This document shows, one piece after another, positions 6,995-14,309 of a DNA stretch of 15,342 nucleotides; position 1 is the first letter of the stretch; every line of letters starts with the position of its first letter. The notes below the pieces were generated by a model. The model was not told the origin of the DNA, did not search any database, and worked only from the letters and a program-made list of their open reading frames with translations. Location: positions 1 through 15,342 of the forward strand of contig RFQF01000024.1 of the NCBI GenBank assembly GCA_009925805.1. Reading direction: 5' to 3'. Source of the stretch: Flavobacteriia bacterium (GTDB taxonomy: Bacteria > Bacteroidota > Bacteroidia > Flavobacteriales_D > Crocinitomicaceae). Both the position numbers and the translations under genes were made by a program.

Positions 6995-9900
6995 ATGAAA
7001 CATTTTACCCTAATCCTTCTGTCGATATTCCTTGTCGGCTATTCCTTTTCTCAGAATATGGCTCTTCCGCAATTCCATCCCGGAGTGTTGATGTTTCAAT
7101 TGAAAGGGGATATCCGTCCAAATTCCCAGAATCTTAAGCAAAAAGATCCCAACATGTTTGACCTGGAGGAAGACCTGCAAGATTACCCCTTTTTAGCGAG
7201 TATTTTTCAGGATGCCCATGTTACGCGCCTTGAACGTCCTTCTTACTTTACCTACAAGTCTTCGTTAATGAATATTTACCGTATCTATTTCACGGATGAC
7301 GCTCACATCAACGAATACATGAGCCAGCTGGCAAAAGTGGCCGAAGTAATGTATGCCGAGAAAGAACCCATTTACTCCACCGGGTTTATTCCGAACGATC
7401 CCAACCATACAGGAACAGATAAATGGTATCATACCTTAGTGGGATCTGAAAACGCATGGAATATTACCCAAGGAAATAATCAAGTAAAAGTGGCAATCGT
7501 TGATAATGCGGTTTTTGCCACGCACAGCGATTTAACCACCTTTAAACAATACGATGTTGCAGATAATGATAATAATGCAACGCCGCCTTTAACCTATTCG
7601 CAAGACCAAGGATGGTCGCACGGCACCCACTGTGCTGGTTTGGCCACCGCAGACATCAATAATTCCATTGGTATTGCGAGCCTTGGAGGAAATGTAGAGC
7701 TTATCGGTGTAAAATGTACTCCCAACAGTGCTTCCTCTTCCGGTTCCGTTTACTTTGGTTACGAAGGAGTTCAATGGGCGTGCGCAAATGGAGCGCATGT
7801 CGTGAGCATGTCCTTTGGTGGCCCAAGTCCTTCTCAAGCATTTCAAACCCTCATTAATGCCTATCCAAACGTGGTGTTCTTAGCTGCAGCTGGTAATAGC
7901 AATGTGACCACCTTAAATTATCCTGGAGCTTACAACAACGTGATTTGTGTAGGTTCGGTTGACGCCACCGATCAACGCTCCAGTTTCTCCAATTATAATG
8001 GCGCCACACCTTATGTAGATATTGCCTCACCAGGAGGGTATTCCAACGGAGGGTTATTGAGCACGGTTTATACCTCCAACGGGAACGGGTACGCCAAAAT
8101 GGCTGGAACTTCCATGGCCACTCCCTTTGCTGCCGGCCTTGTAGGATTAATGCTCAGCGTAAACCCTACCTTAACCCCGGCTCAGGTACTGAATTGTTTA
8201 ATCAGCACTGGCGTTAACATTAATCAAAACATAGGGCCAAGAATTAATGCTTTGGCTGCCTTGCAATGCGCCTCTCAAGGGCTCACACCTGGAGCACCAA
8301 TTGCCAACTTTTTCGCCATTCCAACCAACATTTACGAGGGAGATTCCGTAAAATTTTACCCAAATTGTGCTTCGGGGGGAAATGCTATTACCTCGTATCA
8401 ATGGAGTTTTCCCGGAGGTACGCCCTCAAGCTATTCGGGAGCGAATCCACCCTATATTTCGTATGCTGTAGCTGGAACGTATAATGTAACCCTAACCGTT
8501 ACGAACTCGCAATCTTCCGACGTTGAAACCAAATCGAGCTACATTACGGTAAATGTTCCGCCTTACGGAAATTGGATCGTACAAAACTCCGGTTTTGCTG
8601 CCGCCTCGCGCGGTATCAATTGGATCTCCATTGTGGATCAAAATGTGGTTTGGGCCACGGCCTACGATGGAAGTGGTGCGAATGCCAATGTGCAACAATT
8701 TACAAAAACCACCAACGGAGGAACCACTTGGACTCCAGGGAACATCAACGTGGGCAACGCCGCCTTGGGGATTTCAATGATTCAAGGGATTTCCTCGAGT
8801 GTAGCTTGGTTGGCAGCCTTTCCAAACGGGGCTGGCCAGTTAGGAGGCATTTGGAAAACCACCAACGGGGGTAGCACGTGGACAAAACAAACTACCGCCT
8901 CCTTCAATAATGCGTCTTCTTTCACCAATGTACTCCATTTTTGGGACGCCAACGAAGGATTCTGCATGGGCGACCCCATCAACGGCGAATTCGAAATTTA
9001 CCGTACGGTAAACGGTGGAACCAATTGGACCTTAGTTGCAGGAGCTAATATACCCAATCCGTTAACCGGTGAGTTTGGGTATACCCGACAAATTGAAGTG
9101 GTAGGAAATAACGTGTGGTTCTCTACAAATAAAGGCAGGATCTTTCATTCTACCGACAAAGGGGCAACGTGGGTGGTATACACTTCACCCATTTTAGATT
9201 TTGGGGGCGCGAACATTAGCGGTGTTTTTTCCTTTTCGTCACCAACAGTTGGGTATATCGTAACGAACGGAGGAGCTGTTTACAAAACCACAAATGCGGG
9301 GTCAACTTGGTTGCAATTGGCTACAACGGGCCTTGTTTATACTACCGGATTATGTGCTGTTGAAAATTCAAACACCTTATTTTCTACAGGTGCTGCCACC
9401 GGAGGATCGGGGTCTTCTTATTCACTGGATGGTGGTTTAACTTGGACACAAATTGATAACGTGCAGCATACAGTTTGCGAATTTACAAGCGCTTCCATCG
9501 GTTGGTCTGGGTGGTTTAATACCAATGCCACCACCAACGGAATGTGGAAATGGAACAACCTATCGAGCCCTTTAAATGTGCAGTTTTCGGGAACACCTTC
9601 TACGGTTTGTGTGAACACCCCAGTTCAATTCAACGATTTATCCACAGGAGCCACAGTGAACTCATGGAATTGGAGTTTTCCCGGAGGTACACCTTCAACC
9701 TCCAACATTGCCAACCCAACCGTTTCCTATGCGCAACCCGGGGTTTATGCCGTTTCTCTTACCGTCAGTGATGGAAATTATTTAGGTAGTTTTCAAGATA
9801 CAGCCTATCTTACGGTAGAAACCTTACCTGCCACACCTTCCGCAATCGTCGGTAATGCCAATGCCTGTCCCAACGCGGTGGAAACCTATTCGGTTACCAA

Positions 9901-10540
9901 CAACCCTTCGGCTTTCTATAATTGGACTTTCCCTGGAACTTGGCAAGGGATGAGCACCACCAATTCCATTTCCTTAACGTTTGACAATACCCCGGGCGTT
10001 TTATCAGTAACGGCGGATAATTCTTGTGGGGCAAGTCAAGCTTCCACGCTAAACATTGCTTTGGGATCAGCACCGATGGCTGGCTTTACTTACACATTAA
10101 ACGGTGGAACGCTTTCAACAACCAATACTTCCCAAAACGCCAACGCCTATGTGTGGGATTTCGGTGATGGAACCACTTCAACTCAAGTTCAACCCAGCCA
10201 CACCTATAATTCTGTTGGAACGTTTACCATTACCCTTATTGCCACCAACGCATGCGGTGGTGCAGATACAACAACCCAGGTATTGGAGGTGCTGGGAACG
10301 TCGGAACTGTTTGGTGCGATGTTCAAGGTATTTCCTAACCCTAATAATGGAACCTTCACCGTCGAGGGGCTAAGCAGTATGCTTGGTCAAGAAGTTGAAA
10401 TTTTGGATGTGGCAGGAAGAAGGTTGCTTACACAGACCTTGAGTGAATCCACCATCGTCTTGGAACTTCCCTCGGCCACGAATGGCTTATACTTCGTTCG
10501 GGTGGGAAAAAGACTTATGCCTTTGAGCATTCAACATTAA
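6995..10540 (+). CDS. Secreted subtilisin-like (S8) peptidase with PKD, Asp-box propeller and T9SS sorting domains
   Basis: This is a predicted extracellular serine endopeptidase exported by the T9SS. A signal peptide covers residues 1 to about 19. Residues 24-128 look like a propeptide (PGVLMFQLKG, VAEVMYAEKEP), and IPNDP at 132-136 leads into the catalytic domain of about 140-425. The triad is Asp170 (VAIVDNAV), His209 (SHGTHCAG) and Ser373 (AGTSMATPFAAG), with oxyanion Asn301 (AAAGNSN). A PKD domain follows at about 434-520. Six Asp-box motifs (for example TTNGGTTWT 572-580, TTNGGSTWT 622-630, SLDGGLTWT 810-818) then suggest a YCF48/sortilin-like beta-propeller at 523-855. After it come a second PKD (860-942, WSFPGGTP), a PKD-like domain (944-1022, WTFPGTW) and a third PKD (1023-1098, WDFGDGTTS). 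A type A T9SS C-terminal domain closes the protein (1103-1181: FPNPNNGTF, VEILDVAGRR, GLYFVRV). The substrate is unknown. It is the first gene of a tight three-gene run. Confidence 0.93.
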   Translation: MKHFTLILLSIFLVGYSFSQNMALPQFHPGVLMFQLKGDIRPNSQNLKQKDPNMFDLEEDLQDYPFLASIFQDAHVTRLERPSYFTYKSSLMNIYRIYFTDDAHINEYMSQLAKVAEVMYAEKEPIYSTGFIPNDPNHTGTDKWYHTLVGSENAWNITQGNNQVKVAIVDNAVFATHSDLTTFKQYDVADNDNNATPPLTYSQDQGWSHGTHCAGLATADINNSIGIASLGGNVELIGVKCTPNSASSSGSVYFGYEGVQWACANGAHVVSMSFGGPSPSQAFQTLINAYPNVVFLAAAGNSNVTTLNYPGAYNNVICVGSVDATDQRSSFSNYNGATPYVDIASPGGYSNGGLLSTVYTSNGNGYAKMAGTSMATPFAAGLVGLMLSVNPTLTPAQVLNCLISTGVNINQNIGPRINALAALQCASQGLTPGAPIANFFAIPTNIYEGDSVKFYPNCASGGNAITSYQWSFPGGTPSSYSGANPPYISYAVAGTYNVTLTVTNSQSSDVETKSSYITVNVPPYGNWIVQNSGFAAASRGINWISIVDQNVVWATAYDGSGANANVQQFTKTTNGGTTWTPGNINVGNAALGISMIQGISSSVAWLAAFPNGAGQLGGIWKTTNGGSTWTKQTTASFNNASSFTNVLHFWDANEGFCMGDPINGEFEIYRTVNGGTNWTLVAGANIPNPLTGEFGYTRQIEVVGNNVWFSTNKGRIFHSTDKGATWVVYTSPILDFGGANISGVFSFSSPTVGYIVTNGGAVYKTTNAGSTWLQLATTGLVYTTGLCAVENSNTLFSTGAATGGSGSSYSLDGGLTWTQIDNVQHTVCEFTSASIGWSGWFNTNATTNGMWKWNNLSSPLNVQFSGTPSTVCVNTPVQFNDLSTGATVNSWNWSFPGGTPSTSNIANPTVSYAQPGVYAVSLTVSDGNYLGSFQDTAYLTVETLPATPSAIVGNANACPNAVETYSVTNNPSAFYNWTFPGTWQGMSTTNSISLTFDNTPGVLSVTADNSCGASQASTLNIALGSAPMAGFTYTLNGGTLSTTNTSQNANAYVWDFGDGTTSTQVQPSHTYNSVGTFTITLIATNACGGADTTTQVLEVLGTSELFGAMFKVFPNPNNGTFTVEGLSSMLGQEVEILDVAGRRLLTQTLSESTIVLELPSATNGLYFVRVGKRLMPLSIQH
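8402..8421 (+). repeat. 20-base exact repeat inside PKD-coding DNA, copy 1
   Basis: These 20 bases are identical to 9671-9690 and encode the same W-S-F-P-G-G-T core of the first PKD domain. The match breaks immediately outside, although the following bases remain similar. This points to domain duplication within the peptidase gene or selection on the same motif. Confidence 0.8.
9671..9690 (+). repeat. 20-base exact repeat inside PKD-coding DNA, copy 2
   Basis: Second copy of the repeat at 8402-8421, 1269 bases downstream, encoding the W-S-F-P-G-G-T core of the second PKD domain in the same frame. A shorter 14-base identity between 8705-8718 and 8855-8868 marks two of the Asp-box motifs. Confidence 0.8.
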
Positions 10541-10543
10541 TGC

Positions 10544-11098
10544 ATGACAGAAATTGGCGACAGAATCAGTTTCGTAGATCACGGAACGAAGACCACCATC
10601 GTTATTTTGCCTAAAAAACAAGCGTGGGCGATTGCAGCTATGGGGGCATGGTTGGCAATGTGGCTTACCATTGGCTTTACCTGTATTTGGGCGCTATTCG
10701 TGTTATTGCTCAAAGACCAGGAAAAAATCATTCTATGGGTGTTTCTCACCTTTTGGTTGTATTATGCTTTTCGGGTCGCGCGATCTTTTCTATGGCTGCT
10801 TTGGGGTCAGGAAATGCTCAAGATTGACGAACTTGGCATGCATCTTAAAAAGTCGATAAAGAAATACGGAAAATGCATTCCCTACTATTATGAAAACATT
10901 AAAGGTCTTACCTATATTGTTCCTGAAGAAAGATCGTTTCAAAGTGTATGGGAATCCTCTCCATGGATTCAAGGCGATGACCGATTCAGCTTCGAGTATT
11001 TTGGAAAATTGATTAAATTCGGAAAGAAATTGACCGAAAAGGAAGCGCGATTGCTCTCCCAGGTTATCGAAAAGAAAATGCGAAAACACGCTAAATAA
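10544..11098 (+). CDS. Uncharacterised two-helix membrane protein with a possible PH-like cytoplasmic domain
   Basis: I do not recognise a named family. The 184-residue protein has a short N-terminal segment (1-22) that looks like two beta strands, then two membrane helices at about residues 27-57 and 60-88, rich in Trp and Leu (WLAMWLTIGFTCIWALFVLL; WVFLTFWLYYAF). A basic C-terminal domain of about 95 residues follows (LKIDELGMHLKKSIKKYGK, YYENIKGLTYI, FEYFGKLIKFGKKLTEKEA), ending in a Lys/Arg-rich helix. The order of strand, two helices, then 'G-x-E-x-L-x-I-D' and 'F-x-Y-x-G-K-x-I-x-F-G' with a final helix resembles membrane-attached PH-like domains; this is inference from pattern only. The ATG is 3 bases after the peptidase stop and kbl starts 6 bases after this stop, so the three genes are probably co-transcribed. 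No catalytic motif is visible. Confidence 0.8.
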   Translation: MTEIGDRISFVDHGTKTTIVILPKKQAWAIAAMGAWLAMWLTIGFTCIWALFVLLLKDQEKIILWVFLTFWLYYAFRVARSFLWLLWGQEMLKIDELGMHLKKSIKKYGKCIPYYYENIKGLTYIVPEERSFQSVWESSPWIQGDDRFSFEYFGKLIKFGKKLTEKEARLLSQVIEKKMRKHAK

Positions 11099-11104
11099 TA
11101 CCCT

Positions 11105-12295
11105 ATGTACGGAATTATACACGAATACCTATCCCGCGAATTAGCCGCCATCGAGGAGAACGGATTATTGAAACGCGAGCGAATCATTACCACGCCGCAA
11201 GGGGCAAACGTACACGTGAGTTCAGGCGAGGATGTCGTGATCATGTGCGCCAACAATTACTTAGGGCTTTCTTCGCATCCTGAGGTGGTTCAGGCGGCCA
11301 AGGACGCCTTAGATACGCATGGCTTCGGCATGTCATCCGTGCGCTTTATCTGCGGTACGCAAGACATTCATAAAACCTTGGAGCGTAAAATTGCGGAATT
11401 CTACGGGACCGAAGACACCATTTTATACGCCGCAGCCTTCGATGCGAACGGTGGCGTTTTTGAGCCATTATTTAGCGATCAGGATGCCATCATCAGCGAT
11501 GAACTAAACCATGCCTCCATCATTGACGGCATTCGCCTTTGTAAAGCCCAGAGATACCGTTACAAGCATTCAAACATGGAAGACTTGGAGGAACAATTGA
11601 AGGCGGCCCAAGCCCAACGCTTCCGCATCATTGTTACCGACGGGGTGTTTTCCATGGACGGAGATTTGGCTAAGATGGACGAAATTTGTGCGCTTGCCAA
11701 TAAATACGATGCGTTGGTGATGACCGATGAGTGCCACTCAGCAGGTTTTATTGGAAAAACAGGCCGTGGAGTACCCGAGCATTTTGGCGTTATGGACCAG
11801 GTAGATATCATCACCGGAACCCTTGGAAAAGCGCTTGGAGGAGCCATGGGGGGATACACCACCGGAAAAAAAGAAATCATTGAAATGCTGCGCCAGCGAT
11901 CCAGGCCTTATTTATTCTCCAATTCCCTTGCGCCTTCCATTGTGGGGGCAAGCATCAAAGTGTTTGATTTATTGAGCAAAACCACCGAATTACGCGATCG
12001 CTTGGAGGAAAATACGTTGTATTTTAAAGCGAAAATCAAGGAAGCAGGATTCGATATCAAACCCGGCGATTCGCCTATTGTTCCCATTATGCTCTATGAT
12101 GCGGCCTTGTCGCAACAATTTGCCAATGAATTACTTCAAGAAGGCGTTTATGCCATCGGGTTCTTTTATCCAGTGGTTGCCAAAGGCCAAGCGAGGATCA
12201 GAACCCAAATTTCTGCGGCCCATACCCGAGGGGATTTAGATAAAGCCATCGCTGCGTTTATCAAGGTGGGAAAAAACCTAAAGGTTATCGAGTAA
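11105..12295 (+). CDS. kbl: Glycine C-acetyltransferase (2-amino-3-ketobutyrate CoA ligase)
   Basis: This PLP-dependent cytoplasmic enzyme cleaves 2-amino-3-oxobutanoate with CoA to glycine and acetyl-CoA, the second step of threonine breakdown after threonine dehydrogenase. It is a fold-type I aminotransferase of the alpha-oxoamine synthase family. The PLP lysine is Lys242 in TGTLGKALGG; Asp208 and His211 (MTDECHSAG) contact the cofactor, and His136 (DELNHASIIDG) stacks on the ring. Family-specific landmarks are IITTPQGANVHV at 27-38, CANNYLGLSSHPE at 48-60, FGMSSVRFICGTQDIHK at 74-90 and RPYLFSNSLAPS. The 396-residue length is normal for Kbl. The homologues BioF and serine palmitoyltransferase are less likely because the N-terminal half follows the Kbl pattern closely. 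In E. coli kbl sits beside tdh; no tdh is in this window. The gene ends one base from the oppositely transcribed permease. Confidence 0.92.
   Translation: MYGIIHEYLSRELAAIEENGLLKRERIITTPQGANVHVSSGEDVVIMCANNYLGLSSHPEVVQAAKDALDTHGFGMSSVRFICGTQDIHKTLERKIAEFYGTEDTILYAAAFDANGGVFEPLFSDQDAIISDELNHASIIDGIRLCKAQRYRYKHSNMEDLEEQLKAAQAQRFRIIVTDGVFSMDGDLAKMDEICALANKYDALVMTDECHSAGFIGKTGRGVPEHFGVMDQVDIITGTLGKALGGAMGGYTTGKKEIIEMLRQRSRPYLFSNSLAPSIVGASIKVFDLLSKTTELRDRLEENTLYFKAKIKEAGFDIKPGDSPIVPIMLYDAALSQQFANELLQEGVYAIGFFYPVVAKGQARIRTQISAAHTRGDLDKAIAAFIKVGKNLKVIE
12271..12286 (-). terminator. Weak candidate terminator for the minus-strand etf-nuclease-permease operon
   Basis: Read on the minus strand, just past the permease stop, AACC-TTTA-GGTT forms a 4-bp stem with a 4-base loop that runs into six T residues (two shared with the stem). 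It lies inside the 3' end of kbl. The stem is short and A/T-flanked, so termination would be inefficient. Confidence 0.22.
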
Positions 12296-12296
12296 A

Positions 12297-13697
12297 TTAA
12301 TGGTGCACCTCTCCGATGTCATCCGGATGGTGTTTGTGCTTAAACAACACAGCAAATAATACGGCTACGACTAAGGCATAAGCGGCAAAACAAAGCCAAA
12401 TAGAATCCCACTGTTGCACGGTGAGTGCCTTTGATAAGGTGCCGTCCGCATGAATCGAAGTATCCTTAAGTAAGGCTTTCATGAGGGGATGCTTTGCAGA
12501 ACTCTCAAAATGCGCATAGACCTGGTTCGCAGTGGTAAGTTTTTGGGTAAAAAACGCATCAATCAGCCGTCCGCTTATGGCGCTTCCTAGAATGGCCCCA
12601 AAACCGTTGGTCATCATCATAAACAGGCCCTGAGCAGAACTTCTTTTCGCTTCACTTACCGACGAATTGACGAACAAAGATCCGGAAATATTGAAAAAGT
12701 CAAAGGCCATTCCGTAAACGATACATGACATGATTATCATCCATAAAAGGTCTCCAGGATTTCCGAAAGCGAACAATCCGAAGCGGAGTACCCAAGCTAA
12801 CATGCTTATGAGCATGACTTTTTTAATACCAAAACGCTTCAAGAAAAAGGGAATGGCCAAAATAAACAGGGTTTCTGAAATTTGTGAAATGGACATGATG
12901 ACCGTAGAATGTTGAACTGCAAACGATGCTGCATATTTCGGATAAGATTCAAACGTGCTTAAGTAGGTGTCCCCGTACATGTTGGTGAGTTGCAAAGCGC
13001 ATCCGAGTAGCAGGGAAAACAAAAAGAACAACAGCATTTTATAGTTGAGCATGAGCTTAAAAGCGTCTAATCCAAGAAGTTGAATGATGGATTTTCCTTC
13101 ATTACTATCCTTTTTTGGAGGGCATTTTGGCAGGAAGAAACAATAAACGGCTAAACCAAGGGAGCATAAAGCGCTAATATAGAATTGATTGGCTGACGCG
13201 CTGTTTCCGGTAAGGTCGGTTACCCACATAGCAGCAATAAATCCTATCGTGCCAAATACCCGGATAGGAGGAAAGGTTTTGACAGGATCTAGTTGGTATT
13301 GTCCCAGCACACTGTAGGATACCGAATTGGACAACGCGATGGTAGGCATATAGAAAATCATGGCCACCAAGGTAACCCAGAAAAAAACGTTAGGATCTGA
13401 TACGATCGGAAGGCATGCAAGGGTGATTCCGCTTAATGCATGCAAGCAACCCAACAAGCGTTCTGCGTTCATCCATTTATCCGCTACGATTCCCATTAAG
13501 CTGGGCATGAACACCGAGGAAATCCCCATGGTGGTGAAAATGGCTCCGAATTCAGTAAAGGACCAATGCTTGGTCACGGTGCAGTATTTTCCAACAGTAA
13601 TTAACCAAGCGCCCCAGACAAAGTACTGAAGAAAGCTAAGTATGGTTAATTGAATTTTAAGATTGGTGCGATTTGAGGTTAAGCCATTGTTTCCCAT
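12297..13697 (-). CDS. NupG-type nucleoside:proton symporter (major facilitator superfamily)
   Basis: This inner-membrane permease of the NHS family (NupG/XapB) is predicted to import nucleosides with protons. The 466 residues carry about 12 membrane segments. Family landmarks are LSFLQYFVWGAWLITVGKY at 20-38, FTTMGISSVFMPSLMGIVAD at 54-73 (the MFS loop 2-3 region), VFGTIGFIAAMWV at 147-159, MSISQISETLFILAIPFFLK at 268-287, and YGMAFDFFNISGSLFVN with SSAQGLFMMMTNGFGAILGS at 328-372. It is about 45 residues longer than E. coli NupG, mainly through a loop at about 383-430 before the last helix. A His-rich tail (KHKHHPDD, EVHH) ends the protein. The start lies 9 bases after the nuclease-domain gene, so it is probably the last gene of the etfBA operon. 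The specific substrate cannot be read from the sequence. Confidence 0.9.
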   Translation of the reverse strand: MGNNGLTSNRTNLKIQLTILSFLQYFVWGAWLITVGKYCTVTKHWSFTEFGAIFTTMGISSVFMPSLMGIVADKWMNAERLLGCLHALSGITLACLPIVSDPNVFFWVTLVAMIFYMPTIALSNSVSYSVLGQYQLDPVKTFPPIRVFGTIGFIAAMWVTDLTGNSASANQFYISALCSLGLAVYCFFLPKCPPKKDSNEGKSIIQLLGLDAFKLMLNYKMLLFFLFSLLLGCALQLTNMYGDTYLSTFESYPKYAASFAVQHSTVIMSISQISETLFILAIPFFLKRFGIKKVMLISMLAWVLRFGLFAFGNPGDLLWMIIMSCIVYGMAFDFFNISGSLFVNSSVSEAKRSSAQGLFMMMTNGFGAILGSAISGRLIDAFFTQKLTTANQVYAHFESSAKHPLMKALLKDTSIHADGTLSKALTVQQWDSIWLCFAAYALVVAVLFAVLFKHKHHPDDIGEVHH

Positions 13698-13706
13698 GGC
13701 TTGAAA

Positions 13707-14303
13707 TTACTGTTTTTTTCGCTTATTGATTTCATCTCGGAGCTTCATTGCCTTTTCGTAGTCCTCATTCTCCAAGGCTTGGGCTAAATGCTGCTCCAGT
13801 TCTTCTAAGGTTACAATATCCATTTCCTCTTCTTCTGAATCAAAATCATACGTTTCTTCCTCTTCTTCCGGCACTTCAAGGTCCTCTTCACGCCGCTCGT
13901 TGATATGGCTTACTTCTTCTAATACTTTTTCGGTAGTGTAAATTGGGGCGGAAAATCGAACGGCAATGGCCACCGCATCGGAAGAGCGCGCATCCACATT
14001 AACCTCCATTCCATCGTGGAGTACTACTATGTTGGATTTAAAGAGCCCTTCATGAAACTCATGAATGATAATTTCTTTAACACGTGCATTTACAATCCCG
14101 AAAAACGAAACGAATAAATCGTGGGTCATGGGTCGATTTGGTGTCATTTTTTCCAAAGCTAAGGCGATGGCCTGGGCTTCAAACCCTCCAATAAGAATAG
14201 GCATTCTCCTGCGACCTCCAACTTCCTTCAAATCCAACACATACGACCCAGATTGCGTTTGGCTATATTCAATACCCCGGATTTCGAGCAAAATTTTTCT
14301 CAT
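13707..14303 (-). CDS. Bifunctional nuclease (BFN/DUF151) domain protein with C-terminal UVR motif
   Basis: Residues 1 to about 130 form a BFN (DUF151) domain: LEIRGIEYSQTQSGSYVLDL, RRMPILIGGFEAQAIALALE, RPMTHDLFVSFF and VNVDARSSDAVAIAVRFSAP. The domain name comes from a plant protein reported to have DNase and RNase activity; activity of bacterial members is mostly inferred. A very acidic linker at about 136-162 (two Glu runs) leads to a UvrB/UvrC-type UVR motif at about 165-195 (LEELEQHLAQALENEDYEKA, then MKLRDEINKRKK), a short helical hairpin used for protein-protein contact in UvrB and UvrC. There is no signal peptide, so it should be cytoplasmic. It starts 6 bases after the etfA stop and is followed 9 bases later by the nucleoside permease, so the four minus-strand genes look like one operon. 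BFN plus UVR is, as I recall, a known layout in Bacteroidota. Confidence 0.9.
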   Translation of the reverse strand: MRKILLEIRGIEYSQTQSGSYVLDLKEVGGRRRMPILIGGFEAQAIALALEKMTPNRPMTHDLFVSFFGIVNARVKEIIIHEFHEGLFKSNIVVLHDGMEVNVDARSSDAVAIAVRFSAPIYTTEKVLEEVSHINERREEDLEVPEEEEETYDFDSEEEEMDIVTLEELEQHLAQALENEDYEKAMKLRDEINKRKKQ

Positions 14304-14309
14304 AATTTG

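Noticed and set aside
8561..9559. Asp-box region of the peptidase as a sialidase catalytic domain
   Set aside because: Asp-boxes are structural motifs; no sialidase arginine triad arrangement is evident.
11105..12295. Kbl homologue as BioF or serine palmitoyltransferase
   Set aside because: The N-terminal half and length fit glycine C-acetyltransferase best, and no biotin or sphingolipid genes are nearby.
12319..12328. Palindrome CATCCGGATG near the kbl/permease junction as a plus-strand terminator or operator
   Set aside because: It is a short palindrome inside the permease coding region with no loop or T-run.
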